This document shows, one piece after another, positions 33,463-40,215 of a DNA stretch of 64,000 bases (its first letter is position 1; the number at the start of each line of letters is the position of its first letter). This DNA is from Rubrolithibacter danxiaensis. GTDB taxonomy: Bacteria > Bacteroidota > Bacteroidia > Sphingobacteriales > Sphingobacteriaceae. The notes under the pieces were generated by a model. That model was not told the origin of the DNA. It saw nothing but the letters and a program-made list of their open reading frames with translations, and did not search any database. Both the position numbers and the translations under genes were made by a program. The stretch is from the NCBI RefSeq assembly GCF_047272945.1, contig NZ_JBKOPS010000004.1:248001-312000 (forward strand), in the 5' to 3' direction.

Positions 33463-34473
33463 ATGGCAGATAAAATAAACGAATCAAACAATAAACAAAT
33501 AAGAGCAGGCATCATAGGCGGAGCAGGTTATACCGGCGGCGAGCTTTTGCGTATCCTGGTTAATCATCCCAACGTTGATATTTCTTTTGTCCACAGCAAC
33601 AGCAACGCAGGGAATTATATTTACGATGTCCACACTGATTTGTTGGGCGATACCGATTTAAAGTTCACCAGTGAATTATCTCAGGATATTGATGTTTTGT
33701 TTTTATGCGTGGGCCACGGAGATGCGAAAAAGTTTTTAGACGCAAATCCGGTAAGTGATAAAATTAAAATTATTGATTTAAGTCAGGATTTCAGGTTAGC
33801 AGATAGCTCAAAGCTAAAAGCTAAAAGCTTTATCTATGGTTTACCCGAACTCAATCGTGAAGCCATTAAATCAGCCCAAAACATTGCTAACCCGGGTTGT
33901 TTTGCTACTTGTATCCAACTTGCGCTGCTACCTTTAGCAAAGGCAGGTTTTCTTGATAAAGAAGTGCATATTTCTGCTACAACGGGCTCAACGGGGGCAG
34001 GACAAAGCTTATCTGCTACTTCTCATTTTAGCTGGAGGAACAATAACCTGTCGGTTTATAAGGCTTTCGGGCATCAGCATTTGAAGGAGATCAGGCAAAG
34101 CATCCTGGAATTGCAGTCTGGCTATGACCAGGAGATAAACTTTATCCCATACCGGGGAGATTTCACCCGTGGTATTATGGCTTCCATTTATACCGAATGT
34201 GATCTATCGGAAGAGGAAGCTGTAAAACTATATACGGATTTTTATCAGGGCCATTATTTTACTCACGTAAGTAAAAAGAATATCGACTTAAAACAGGTAA
34301 TAAACACAAACAAATGCCTGTTGCATGTTGAGAAACACGGAAATAAAATTTTGATCCTGAGCATTGTTGATAATCTATTAAAGGGTGCCTCCGGACAGGC
34401 AGTACAAAACATGAACCTGCTATTCGGACTGGAAGAAACAGCGGGGCTGAGGCTGAAAGCGACGGGGTTTTGA
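33463..34473 (+). CDS. argC: N-acyl-gamma-glutamyl-phosphate reductase
   Basis: 336 residues. NAD(P)-binding start AGIIGGAGYTGGELLR, catalytic Cys146 in ANPGCFATCIQLALLPL, and FTRGIMASIYTE near the C terminus. It reduces acyl-glutamyl phosphate to the semialdehyde. Residues 115-124 (SSKLKAKS and flanks), just before the YGLPELN motif, are encoded by four degenerate 7-bp repeats and look like a small insertion in a surface loop. Confidence 0.95.
   Translation: MADKINESNNKQIRAGIIGGAGYTGGELLRILVNHPNVDISFVHSNSNAGNYIYDVHTDLLGDTDLKFTSELSQDIDVLFLCVGHGDAKKFLDANPVSDKIKIIDLSQDFRLADSSKLKAKSFIYGLPELNREAIKSAQNIANPGCFATCIQLALLPLAKAGFLDKEVHISATTGSTGAGQSLSATSHFSWRNNNLSVYKAFGHQHLKEIRQSILELQSGYDQEINFIPYRGDFTRGIMASIYTECDLSEEEAVKLYTDFYQGHYFTHVSKKNIDLKQVINTNKCLLHVEKHGNKILILSIVDNLLKGASGQAVQNMNLLFGLEETAGLRLKATGF
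33805..33832 (+). repeat. 7-bp repeat tract inside argC
   Basis: Four units: AGCTCAA, AGCTAAA, AGCTAAA, AGCTTTA. The reading frame passes through. The unit is the same word (AAAGCTA in another register) as in the solo tract at 13.2 kb. Confidence 0.6.
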
Positions 34474-34477
34474 GGGG

Positions 34478-34509
34478 AAGTTTTAAGTTTTACGTGGTAA
34501 GTTATAGGT
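34478..34509 (+). repeat. Left inverted arm of element 2
   Basis: Units AAGTTTT, AAGTTTT, ACGTGGT, AAGTTAT, AGGT; ends exactly at the ATG of the enclosed gene. Confidence 0.7.
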
Positions 34510-34872
34510 ATGCAGAATTATAAAGATTTAAGAGTATGGCAAAAAGCCCATGAGTTAACTTTGCATATTTATATGGAAAGTAAATTTTTTCCAAAAGAAG
34601 AACTTTACAGTTTAACAAATCAACTAAGAAGGGCTATTGCCTCCATTCCAGCTAATATTGCAGAAGGGTGCGGTAAAAATACTGCTTCTGATTTTGCCAA
34701 CTTTCTTAATATCGCTTTAGGTTCAGCAAACGAATCTGAATATTTTATCTTATTAGCGAAAGATTTAGACTATCTGTCGTTAGAAAAGTATCAACTATTA
34801 AATGATCAAATCAATGAAATTAAAGCAATGCTTATTTCATTAATTAACAAGGTTAGAACACCTAAAACTTAA
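34510..34872 (+). CDS. Four-helix-bundle protein, S23/IVP family
   Basis: 120 residues: YKDLRVWQKAHELTLHIY, then QLRRAIASIPANIAEGCGKN and FANFLNIALGSANESEYF, then two helices. It shares the RRAxxSIPxNIAEG core with the gene at 24.5 kb, in a different operon. Function unknown. It is co-directional with the arg genes and would be translated from the polycistronic message. Confidence 0.87.
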   Translation: MQNYKDLRVWQKAHELTLHIYMESKFFPKEELYSLTNQLRRAIASIPANIAEGCGKNTASDFANFLNIALGSANESEYFILLAKDLDYLSLEKYQLLNDQINEIKAMLISLINKVRTPKT

Positions 34873-34891
34873 AACCTATAACTTATAACTC
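34860..34891 (-). repeat. Right inverted arm of element 2
   Basis: Read on the minus strand: GAGTTAT, AAGTTAT, AGGTTTT, AAGTTTT, AGGT. 25 of 32 positions match the left arm. Confidence 0.7.
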
Positions 34892-34898
34892 TCCTCCA

Positions 34899-36032
34899 AT
34901 GAAACTATTCGACGTATATCCATTAAATCCAATTACAATTGTTAAAGGCCGGGGAAGTTTGGTGTGGGATGAAAAAGGGGAAGAATATCTGGACTTATAC
35001 GGTGGGCATGCTGTTATTTCTATCGGGCATACACATCCAAGATATGTAGAACGGGTAACAGATCAATTAAACAAAATCGGTTTTTATTCCAATTCCGTTC
35101 CTATTCCTCTGCAACAGCAGTTGGCAGAGAAGCTGGGAGAAGTTTCGGGAAAGGAAGATTATCAGTTATTTTTAGTAAACTCAGGTGCAGAGGCTAATGA
35201 AAATGCCTTAAAACTGGCTTCTTTTTACAATAACCGCAAAAAAATAATCGCTTTTAAGGGCGCATTTCACGGAAGAACATCTTTAGCGGTTGCAGTCACT
35301 GACAATCCTAAAATTGTTGCCCCGGTAAATCGAACAGAGAACGTTGTTTTCCTTCCTCATAATGATGAGGCTGCTCTGGAGAAAGCTTTCGCCGAATTCG
35401 GAAATGAAATTTCTTCAGTAATTATTGAAGGAATCCAGGGGGTAGGCGGAATAAGAGTTGCTTCTGAATCATTTCTGCAAAAAATACGCTCACTCTGCAA
35501 TCAGTACAATGCCGTTTTCATTGCCGATTCGGTTCAATGCGGTTACGGAAGAACGGGAAAATTCTACTCGCATGACTTCGCCGGAATAGATGCCGACATT
35601 TATACAATGGCAAAAGGGATGGGAAACGGATTTCCTGTAGCCGGAATTTCAATAGCGCCAAAATTTAAACCATGGCACGGAATGCTCGGAACAACTTTCG
35701 GCGGAAACCATTTGGCCAGCGCAGCTGCTCTGGCAGTTCTAGAAATCATTGAAGAAGAAAATCTGCTTCAGAATGCAGCAGAAGTGGGTTCTTACCTACA
35801 GGCAGAATTAAGGAAATTTGATAAGGTAAAGGAAGTTCGCGGCAGAGGTTTGATGATTGGCATTGATCTTCCGGAAGAACTTGCACACGTAAAAAAGGAT
35901 TTATTATATAAACATCATATTTTTACAGGCGAAGCAAAGCCAAATGTTATCCGTTTGCTTCCTGCTTTAAACTTAACGAAAGCTCATGCCGACAGGTTTT
36001 TGGAAGCATTTGCTTTAGAGGTAAAAGGTTAA
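34899..36032 (+). CDS. argD: N-acylornithine aminotransferase
   Basis: Class III PLP enzyme, 377 residues. Motifs: VNSGAEANENALKLASFYN, AFKGAFHGRTSLAVAVT, FIADSVQCGYGRTGKFYSHD and the PLP lysine in YTMAKGMGNGFPVAG. It converts N-acyl-glutamate semialdehyde to N-acylornithine; given the argF' specificity residue the acyl group may be succinyl. Its stop codon lies in a heptad arm that continues into the following spacer. Confidence 0.93.
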   Translation: MKLFDVYPLNPITIVKGRGSLVWDEKGEEYLDLYGGHAVISIGHTHPRYVERVTDQLNKIGFYSNSVPIPLQQQLAEKLGEVSGKEDYQLFLVNSGAEANENALKLASFYNNRKKIIAFKGAFHGRTSLAVAVTDNPKIVAPVNRTENVVFLPHNDEAALEKAFAEFGNEISSVIIEGIQGVGGIRVASESFLQKIRSLCNQYNAVFIADSVQCGYGRTGKFYSHDFAGIDADIYTMAKGMGNGFPVAGISIAPKFKPWHGMLGTTFGGNHLASAAALAVLEIIEEENLLQNAAEVGSYLQAELRKFDKVKEVRGRGLMIGIDLPEELAHVKKDLLYKHHIFTGEAKPNVIRLLPALNLTKAHADRFLEAFALEVKG

Positions 36033-36131
36033 AGGCAAAAGCCGAAAGGTTGTAAATTTTGATATTAATTTAATAATGGTAAAAATAAGAGGGCTAAGGG
36101 TAATCCCTTCTCACTTTATCCTTTTACCTCT
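36017..36131. mobile_element. Empty arm pair between argD and argF' (gene-less element scar)
   Basis: Left arm 36017-36051: AGAGGTA, AAAGGTT, AAAGGCA, AAAGCCG, AAAGGTT. Right arm 36104-36131 read on the minus strand: AGAGGTA, AAAGGAT, AAAGTGA, GAAGGGA. The outer 21 bp match at 18 positions in inverted orientation. Only about 52 bp lie between and there is no gene. A GGG-TAAT-CCC hairpin lies at the inner edge. It has the same heptad arms as elements 1-3 but no cargo; it could be a deletion product or an intermediate. It could also act as a plain RNA stem. Confidence 0.5.
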
Positions 36132-36143
36132 TAGCTTAAAAAA

Positions 36144-37106
36144 ATGAAACTCTTCTCTTCCGTTCACGATGTGGCTGATGTACCTGCTATGGTTAACGAT
36201 GCATTAGCTTTGAAAAAAGACCCTTTTTCTTTTCAGTACTTAGGGAAAAATAAAACAATCGGACTAATTTTTCTGAATCCCAGCCTACGTACGCGTTTAA
36301 GTACTCAAAAAGCAGCGTTGAACCTTGGCATGAATGCCATGGTTATGAACATGGATAAAGAAGGCTGGGCCCTGGAAACACGTGATGGAGTTATCATGAA
36401 CGGAACTACTGTTGAGCACATTCGCGAAGCAGCAGGAGTAATGGGACAATATTGTGATATCTTAGGAATCCGTTCTTTTCCCGGACTGAAGAACCGCGAA
36501 GAGGATTACAGCGAAGAAATATTCAATAAGTTTGTTCAGTTCAGCAAAATTCCGGTAGTAAGTTTAGAAAGCGCAACACGCCATCCTTTACAAAGCCTGG
36601 CTGATTTAGTTACGATTGAAGAAAATAAGCTGACACTAAAACCGAAAGTAGTTTTAAGTTGGGCTCCGCACATAAAACCTCTGCCGCAGGCTGTACCCAA
36701 TTCATTTGCCGAATGGATGTGCAAAGCGCAAGAACTCGGAATGTTGAATTTTACCATTACTCACCCCACAGGGTACGAGTTGAAAGAATCCTTTACTCCA
36801 GGTGCTAAAATCACTTATAATCAGGATGAGGCGCTGCAAGATGCAGACTTTGTTTACATAAAAAACTGGTCCAGCTACCAAGATTATGGTAAGATTTTAA
36901 GCGATGGAAAAGGCTGGATGTTAACAAAAGAACGGTTAAAGGCCACTAATAACGCAAAAATTATGCACTGCCTGCCGGTTAGAAGAGATCTTGAATTATC
37001 TTCAGAAATATTAGACAGCGAAAACTCTCTGGTAATTGAAGAAGCTGGTAACCGGGTATGGGCTGCACAGGCAGTTCTTAAAAAACTTCTGGAGGGCCTG
37101 CAATGA
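36144..37106 (+). CDS. argF': N-acylornithine carbamoyltransferase, predicted N-succinyl-specific
   Basis: 320 residues. Carbamoyl-phosphate motif FLNPSLRTRLSTQ (residues 44-56), HCLPVRRDLELS and a HPLQSLADL motif. It belongs to the AOTC/SOTC branch, not to ordinary ornithine carbamoyltransferases. The residue known to separate acetyl- from succinyl-ornithine enzymes (Glu92 in the Xanthomonas enzyme, Pro90 in the Bacteroides fragilis enzyme) aligns with Val90 here (GTTVEHI). Published Glu-to-Val exchange converts the acetyl enzyme to a succinyl enzyme, so succinylornithine is predicted. It overlaps argB by 4 bp. Confidence 0.9.
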   Translation: MKLFSSVHDVADVPAMVNDALALKKDPFSFQYLGKNKTIGLIFLNPSLRTRLSTQKAALNLGMNAMVMNMDKEGWALETRDGVIMNGTTVEHIREAAGVMGQYCDILGIRSFPGLKNREEDYSEEIFNKFVQFSKIPVVSLESATRHPLQSLADLVTIEENKLTLKPKVVLSWAPHIKPLPQAVPNSFAEWMCKAQELGMLNFTITHPTGYELKESFTPGAKITYNQDEALQDADFVYIKNWSSYQDYGKILSDGKGWMLTKERLKATNNAKIMHCLPVRRDLELSSEILDSENSLVIEEAGNRVWAAQAVLKKLLEGLQ

Positions 37107-37891
37107 ACAAATTATCCGTTATAAAAATTGGCGGTAACGTTATCGATAATTCTGAAAATCTTCACTATTTTTTAGAAGATTTCACTGCTCTGGAAGGAGC
37201 CAAAATATTGGTTCATGGCGGTGGTAAAATTGCTACTGACCTTTCTAATACCTTAGGAATAGAGCCTAAAATGATTGACGGCCGACGCATTACTGATATT
37301 GATACCCTTCGTGTTGTTACCATGGTTTATGCCGGTTTAATTAATAAAAACATAGTCGCCCAGCTACAACGTGTTCATTGTAATGCCATTGGACTTACCG
37401 GTGCGGACGCAAATCTAATTAGGGCGCAAAAACGTCCTGTTAAAGAAATTGATTACGGCTATGTAGGCAATCTGCATGAAACATCTGTAGCTTCGCATAA
37501 ATTGAGCGCTTTACTTGAGGAAGGCCTCATTCCTGTTTTTTCTGCCATCACGCATGACGGGAACGGGCAACTGCTGAACACCAATGCCGACACTATTGCT
37601 TCGGCAATTGCGGTAGCGATGTCTTCATTATATGAATTAAGCTTAATTTATTGTTTCGAGAAAAAAGGGGTTTTAAGAGATATTAGTGATGAAGGTTCTC
37701 TTATCCCCGAAATCAGCTCGGAGGAATTTGAAACGCTTAAAGCGGATAATATTATTGCCGGAGGGATGCTTCCAAAACTGGAAAATGCCTTTGCCGCAAT
37801 TAAAAACGGAGTTAAGGAAGTTTATATCGGAAAATCTGATGAACTTAATCAATTGAAAGAGTCTTCTTTCGGAACAAGATTATTTGAATAA
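37103..37891 (+). CDS. argB: N-acetylglutamate kinase family protein
   Basis: 262 residues, amino-acid kinase fold: SVIKIGGNVIDNS at the N terminus, ILVHGGGKIATDLSNTLG, LTGADANLIRAQKR and GGMLPKLENAFAAIKNGV at the C terminus. Phosphorylates N-acyl-glutamate. It starts with a 4-bp overlap (ATGA) on argF' and ends 1 bp before proC. Confidence 0.93.
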   Translation: MNKLSVIKIGGNVIDNSENLHYFLEDFTALEGAKILVHGGGKIATDLSNTLGIEPKMIDGRRITDIDTLRVVTMVYAGLINKNIVAQLQRVHCNAIGLTGADANLIRAQKRPVKEIDYGYVGNLHETSVASHKLSALLEEGLIPVFSAITHDGNGQLLNTNADTIASAIAVAMSSLYELSLIYCFEKKGVLRDISDEGSLIPEISSEEFETLKADNIIAGGMLPKLENAFAAIKNGVKEVYIGKSDELNQLKESSFGTRLFE

Positions 37892-37892
37892 T

Positions 37893-38708
37893 ATGGAATC
37901 ACCAGGAAACATTGCGATTTTAGGGAGCGGAAATATCGGCCTCTCTCTTGCAAACGGATTAGTGAAATCTAACTACTGCCGGCCTGAACAAATTGCATTA
38001 ACACGCAGAAGTGTTCAGCATCTTGACGGACAGAAAAAACAAGGATTTGTTATAAGCAACGACAATAAAGCAACTGTTGAAACTGCTACAGTTGTAATTT
38101 TAGCTGTACTGCCTCAACAACTGGATACAGTTTTAGAAGATATCAACCCGGTTATTGTTCCCGGAATTCATCTGGTTATTTCTGTAATTTCAGGTGTCAG
38201 CTGTGCTGCAATACGGGCTAAGCTTGGAGAGGATGTTCAGGTAGTACGTGCCATGCCGAATACAGCTATATCCATCGGACAATCCATGACCTGTATCGCA
38301 TCCGATAACGCCAGCGAAGAAAACATGGCGCTGGTAGAAAAAATGTTTGAAACTGTAGGTTCAGTAGTACGCATCAATGAAGAGCTTATGACCTCTGCCA
38401 CCGCTTTATGCGCCTGCGGTATCGCGTTCTTTTTACGGGCTATAAGGGCGGCCTCGCAGGGAGGAGTGGAAATAGGATTCCATGCCGAAGACGCTTTAAA
38501 GATGGCTGTACAAACAGCAAAGGGAGCAGCTGATCTGCTTTTGCAGCATCAAAGTCACCCCGAACATGAAATTGATAAGGTAACTTCACCTAAGGGATGC
38601 ACTATCGCCGGTTTGAATGAAATGGAACATCAGGGCTTTAGTTCGTCCTTGATAAAAGGAATAAAACTTTCAGCGGTTAAGGCAGGCGAATTATATACTA
38701 AGGAGTAA
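37893..38708 (+). CDS. proC: Pyrroline-5-carboxylate reductase
   Basis: 271 residues from ATG 37893. Rossmann start NIAILGSGNIGLSLANGL, then VVRAMPNTAISIGQSMTCI and the C-terminal SPKGCTIAGLNEMEHQGF, all ProC hallmarks. It makes proline from pyrroline-5-carboxylate. Its place in the arginine operon is typical of this phylum and links proline and arginine synthesis. Confidence 0.92.
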   Translation: MESPGNIAILGSGNIGLSLANGLVKSNYCRPEQIALTRRSVQHLDGQKKQGFVISNDNKATVETATVVILAVLPQQLDTVLEDINPVIVPGIHLVISVISGVSCAAIRAKLGEDVQVVRAMPNTAISIGQSMTCIASDNASEENMALVEKMFETVGSVVRINEELMTSATALCACGIAFFLRAIRAASQGGVEIGFHAEDALKMAVQTAKGAADLLLQHQSHPEHEIDKVTSPKGCTIAGLNEMEHQGFSSSLIKGIKLSAVKAGELYTKE

Positions 38709-38713
38709 TCGGT

Positions 38714-39772
38714 ATGATTGAAAAATTAACCGAAGACAGCATCGGGTTATTAAAAAAATTGATAAGCACTCCTTCATTTAGCAGGGAAGAAAATCAGACA
38801 GCCCAGATTATCGAGCTTTTTCTGAAACAAAGAGGCATCCGGACTTACACCAAGTTAAACAACATCTGGGCTTACAACAAGCACTTTGATGCAGCAAAGC
38901 CTACCATCCTGTTAAATTCTCATCACGATACAGTAAAGCCTAATTCAGGTTATATACGTGATCCGTTTGCCCCTGATGTGGAAGACGGGAAACTCTATGG
39001 GCTCGGCAGCAATGATGCAGGCGGCTGCCTGGTATCCTTAATTGCCACTTTTCTTTATTTCCATGATAAAGAAAACCTGAATTATAATTTTTGTCTTGCA
39101 GCTACTGCAGAAGAAGAAATTTCAGGAAACAACGGTTTGGAGCTAGTCATTCCGGATTTAGGGCCCCTGGAGTTTGCATTGGTTGGAGAGCCGACTTTAA
39201 TGAACCTTGCTGTCGCCGAAAGAGGTTTAATGGTTCTGGATTGTACCGCTCATGGAAAAGCCGGACATGCCGCCCGTGAAGAAGGCGAAAATGCGATTTA
39301 CAAAGCATTAAACGATATTGAATGGTTCCGTAATTATCAATTTCCGAAAGTTTCCGATGTGTTCGGGCCGTTAAAAATGTCAGTAACGATTATTAATGCA
39401 GGTTCGCAACACAATGTTGTTCCTGCAAAATGTGAGTTTACGGTCGATGTGAGGGTAACCGACGCTTATAGAAATGAAGAAGTCCTTGAAATTATCCGGG
39501 AACATGTAGATTGTGATGTAAAACCACGTTCCATCCGTTTAAAACCTTCTTCCATTGATAAAAACCATCCGATTGTTCAGGCGGGCCTCGCTTTGGGAAG
39601 AACAACTTACGGCTCGCCGACAACGAGTGATCAGGCCTTGCTTGACATCCCGTCATTAAAAATCGGACCCGGAGAATCAGGAAGATCACACATGGCTGAT
39701 GAATTTATTTATCTGCATGAAATAAGAGAAGGGATAGAACTATACGTAAAGCTGCTGGAAAAAATCGTTTGA
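38714..39772 (+). CDS. argE: M20-family N-acyl-citrulline/ornithine deacylase
   Basis: 352 residues with di-zinc M20 motifs: LLNSHHDTVKPN, GLGSNDAGGCL and ATAEEEISGNNG (catalytic Glu), and GEPTLMNLAVAERGLM with the dimerisation domain after. In this pathway it should remove the acyl group after carbamoylation, giving citrulline. DapE is a close relative, but the operon argues for ArgE. Its stop codon touches the left arm of element 3. Confidence 0.88.
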   Translation: MIEKLTEDSIGLLKKLISTPSFSREENQTAQIIELFLKQRGIRTYTKLNNIWAYNKHFDAAKPTILLNSHHDTVKPNSGYIRDPFAPDVEDGKLYGLGSNDAGGCLVSLIATFLYFHDKENLNYNFCLAATAEEEISGNNGLELVIPDLGPLEFALVGEPTLMNLAVAERGLMVLDCTAHGKAGHAAREEGENAIYKALNDIEWFRNYQFPKVSDVFGPLKMSVTIINAGSQHNVVPAKCEFTVDVRVTDAYRNEEVLEIIREHVDCDVKPRSIRLKPSSIDKNHPIVQAGLALGRTTYGSPTTSDQALLDIPSLKIGPGESGRSHMADEFIYLHEIREGIELYVKLLEKIV

Positions 39773-39802
39773 TTTACGAATTACGATTTTTGATTTACGA
39801 TT
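39771..39802 (+). repeat. Left inverted arm of element 3
   Basis: Units GATTTAC, GAATTAC, GATTTTT, GATTTAC, GATT; two bases then the ATG at 39805. Confidence 0.7.
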
Positions 39803-39804
39803 TT

Positions 39805-40180
39805 ATGGACAAGGAGATTTTAAAACAAAGAACTAAAGCATTTTCGATATCCATCGGAAATCTGGTTCCTGATCTTCCATATAATATTATCAATAAAAAT
39901 TATTCAAATCAGATAATACGATGTTCAAGTTCAGTAGGTGCAAATTATAGAGCAGCTATACGGGCCAAATCAACAGCAGATTTTATCAATAAACTTAAAA
40001 TTGTAGAAGAGGAGCTTGATGAAACGATGTTTTTCTTAGAGCTTTTAAAAGAATTCAACGCGGATAAACACAACTTATAGTCACAAATTAGAAAGAAGCT
40101 AACTAACTTCTTTCTATAATTGTAGCTGCATTAGCAACTTTATGTAAAAACAATCCAAAAAGCCAAAGCGCTTTTCCGGA
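39805..40180 (+). pseudogene. Four-helix-bundle protein, disrupted
   Basis: The frame from ATG 39805 codes 91 residues (MDKEILKQRTKAFSISIGN, then IRCSSSVGANYRAAIRAKS and ADFINKLKIVEEELDETMFF) and stops at TAG 40078-40080, about 30 residues short of the family. After the stop, the fourth helix is still readable in another frame, 40095-40160: EAN, a TAA, LLSIIVAALATLCKNNPKS. Thus one stop, one frame change and a second stop separate the parts. It belongs to a different branch (SVGANYRAA core) than the other two genes. Confidence 0.72.
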
Positions 40181-40212
40181 AATCGTAATTTGTAAATCTA
40201 AAATCGTAAATC
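40181..40212 (-). repeat. Right inverted arm of element 3
   Basis: Read on the minus strand: GATTTAC, GATTTTA, GATTTAC, AAATTAC, GATT. 25 of 32 positions match the left arm. Confidence 0.7.
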
Positions 40213-40215
40213 CCC

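Larger units (their letters stand above)
34478..34891 (+). mobile_element. Four-helix-bundle element 2 (between argC and argD)
   Basis: A 414-bp unit with two inverted 32-bp arms (25 of 32 matches, ungapped) around an S23/IVP-like gene, 4 bp after the argC stop and 7 bp before the argD start. The left arm abuts the gene ATG and the right arm contains its stop codon. Units are AAGTTTT, AAGTTAT and variants, unlike those of element 1 or 3. No transposase or other enzyme is encoded, so mobility would need help in trans. Confidence 0.65.
39771..40212 (+). mobile_element. Four-helix-bundle element 3, decayed (between argE and argH)
   Basis: 442 bp: inverted 32-bp arms (25 of 32 matches) around a broken four-helix-bundle gene, starting at the argE stop and ending 3 bp before the argH start. 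Units are GATTTAC, GAATTAC and GATTTTT. The placement is the same as elements 1 and 2, but the gene is degenerate. The arms are better kept than the gene, which could mean they still serve the host message or simply that they are less sensitive to change. Confidence 0.62.

Noticed and set aside
37884..37892. TTG start for proC three codons upstream
   Set aside because: An ATG at 37893, 1 bp after the argB stop, suits the Rossmann-fold start and the coupling.
24439..40212. The four-helix-bundle genes as Avd partners of a diversity-generating retroelement
   Set aside because: Avd belongs to the same fold group, but there is no reverse transcriptase, template repeat or variable repeat in the window, and the proteins carry the S23/IVP core instead.
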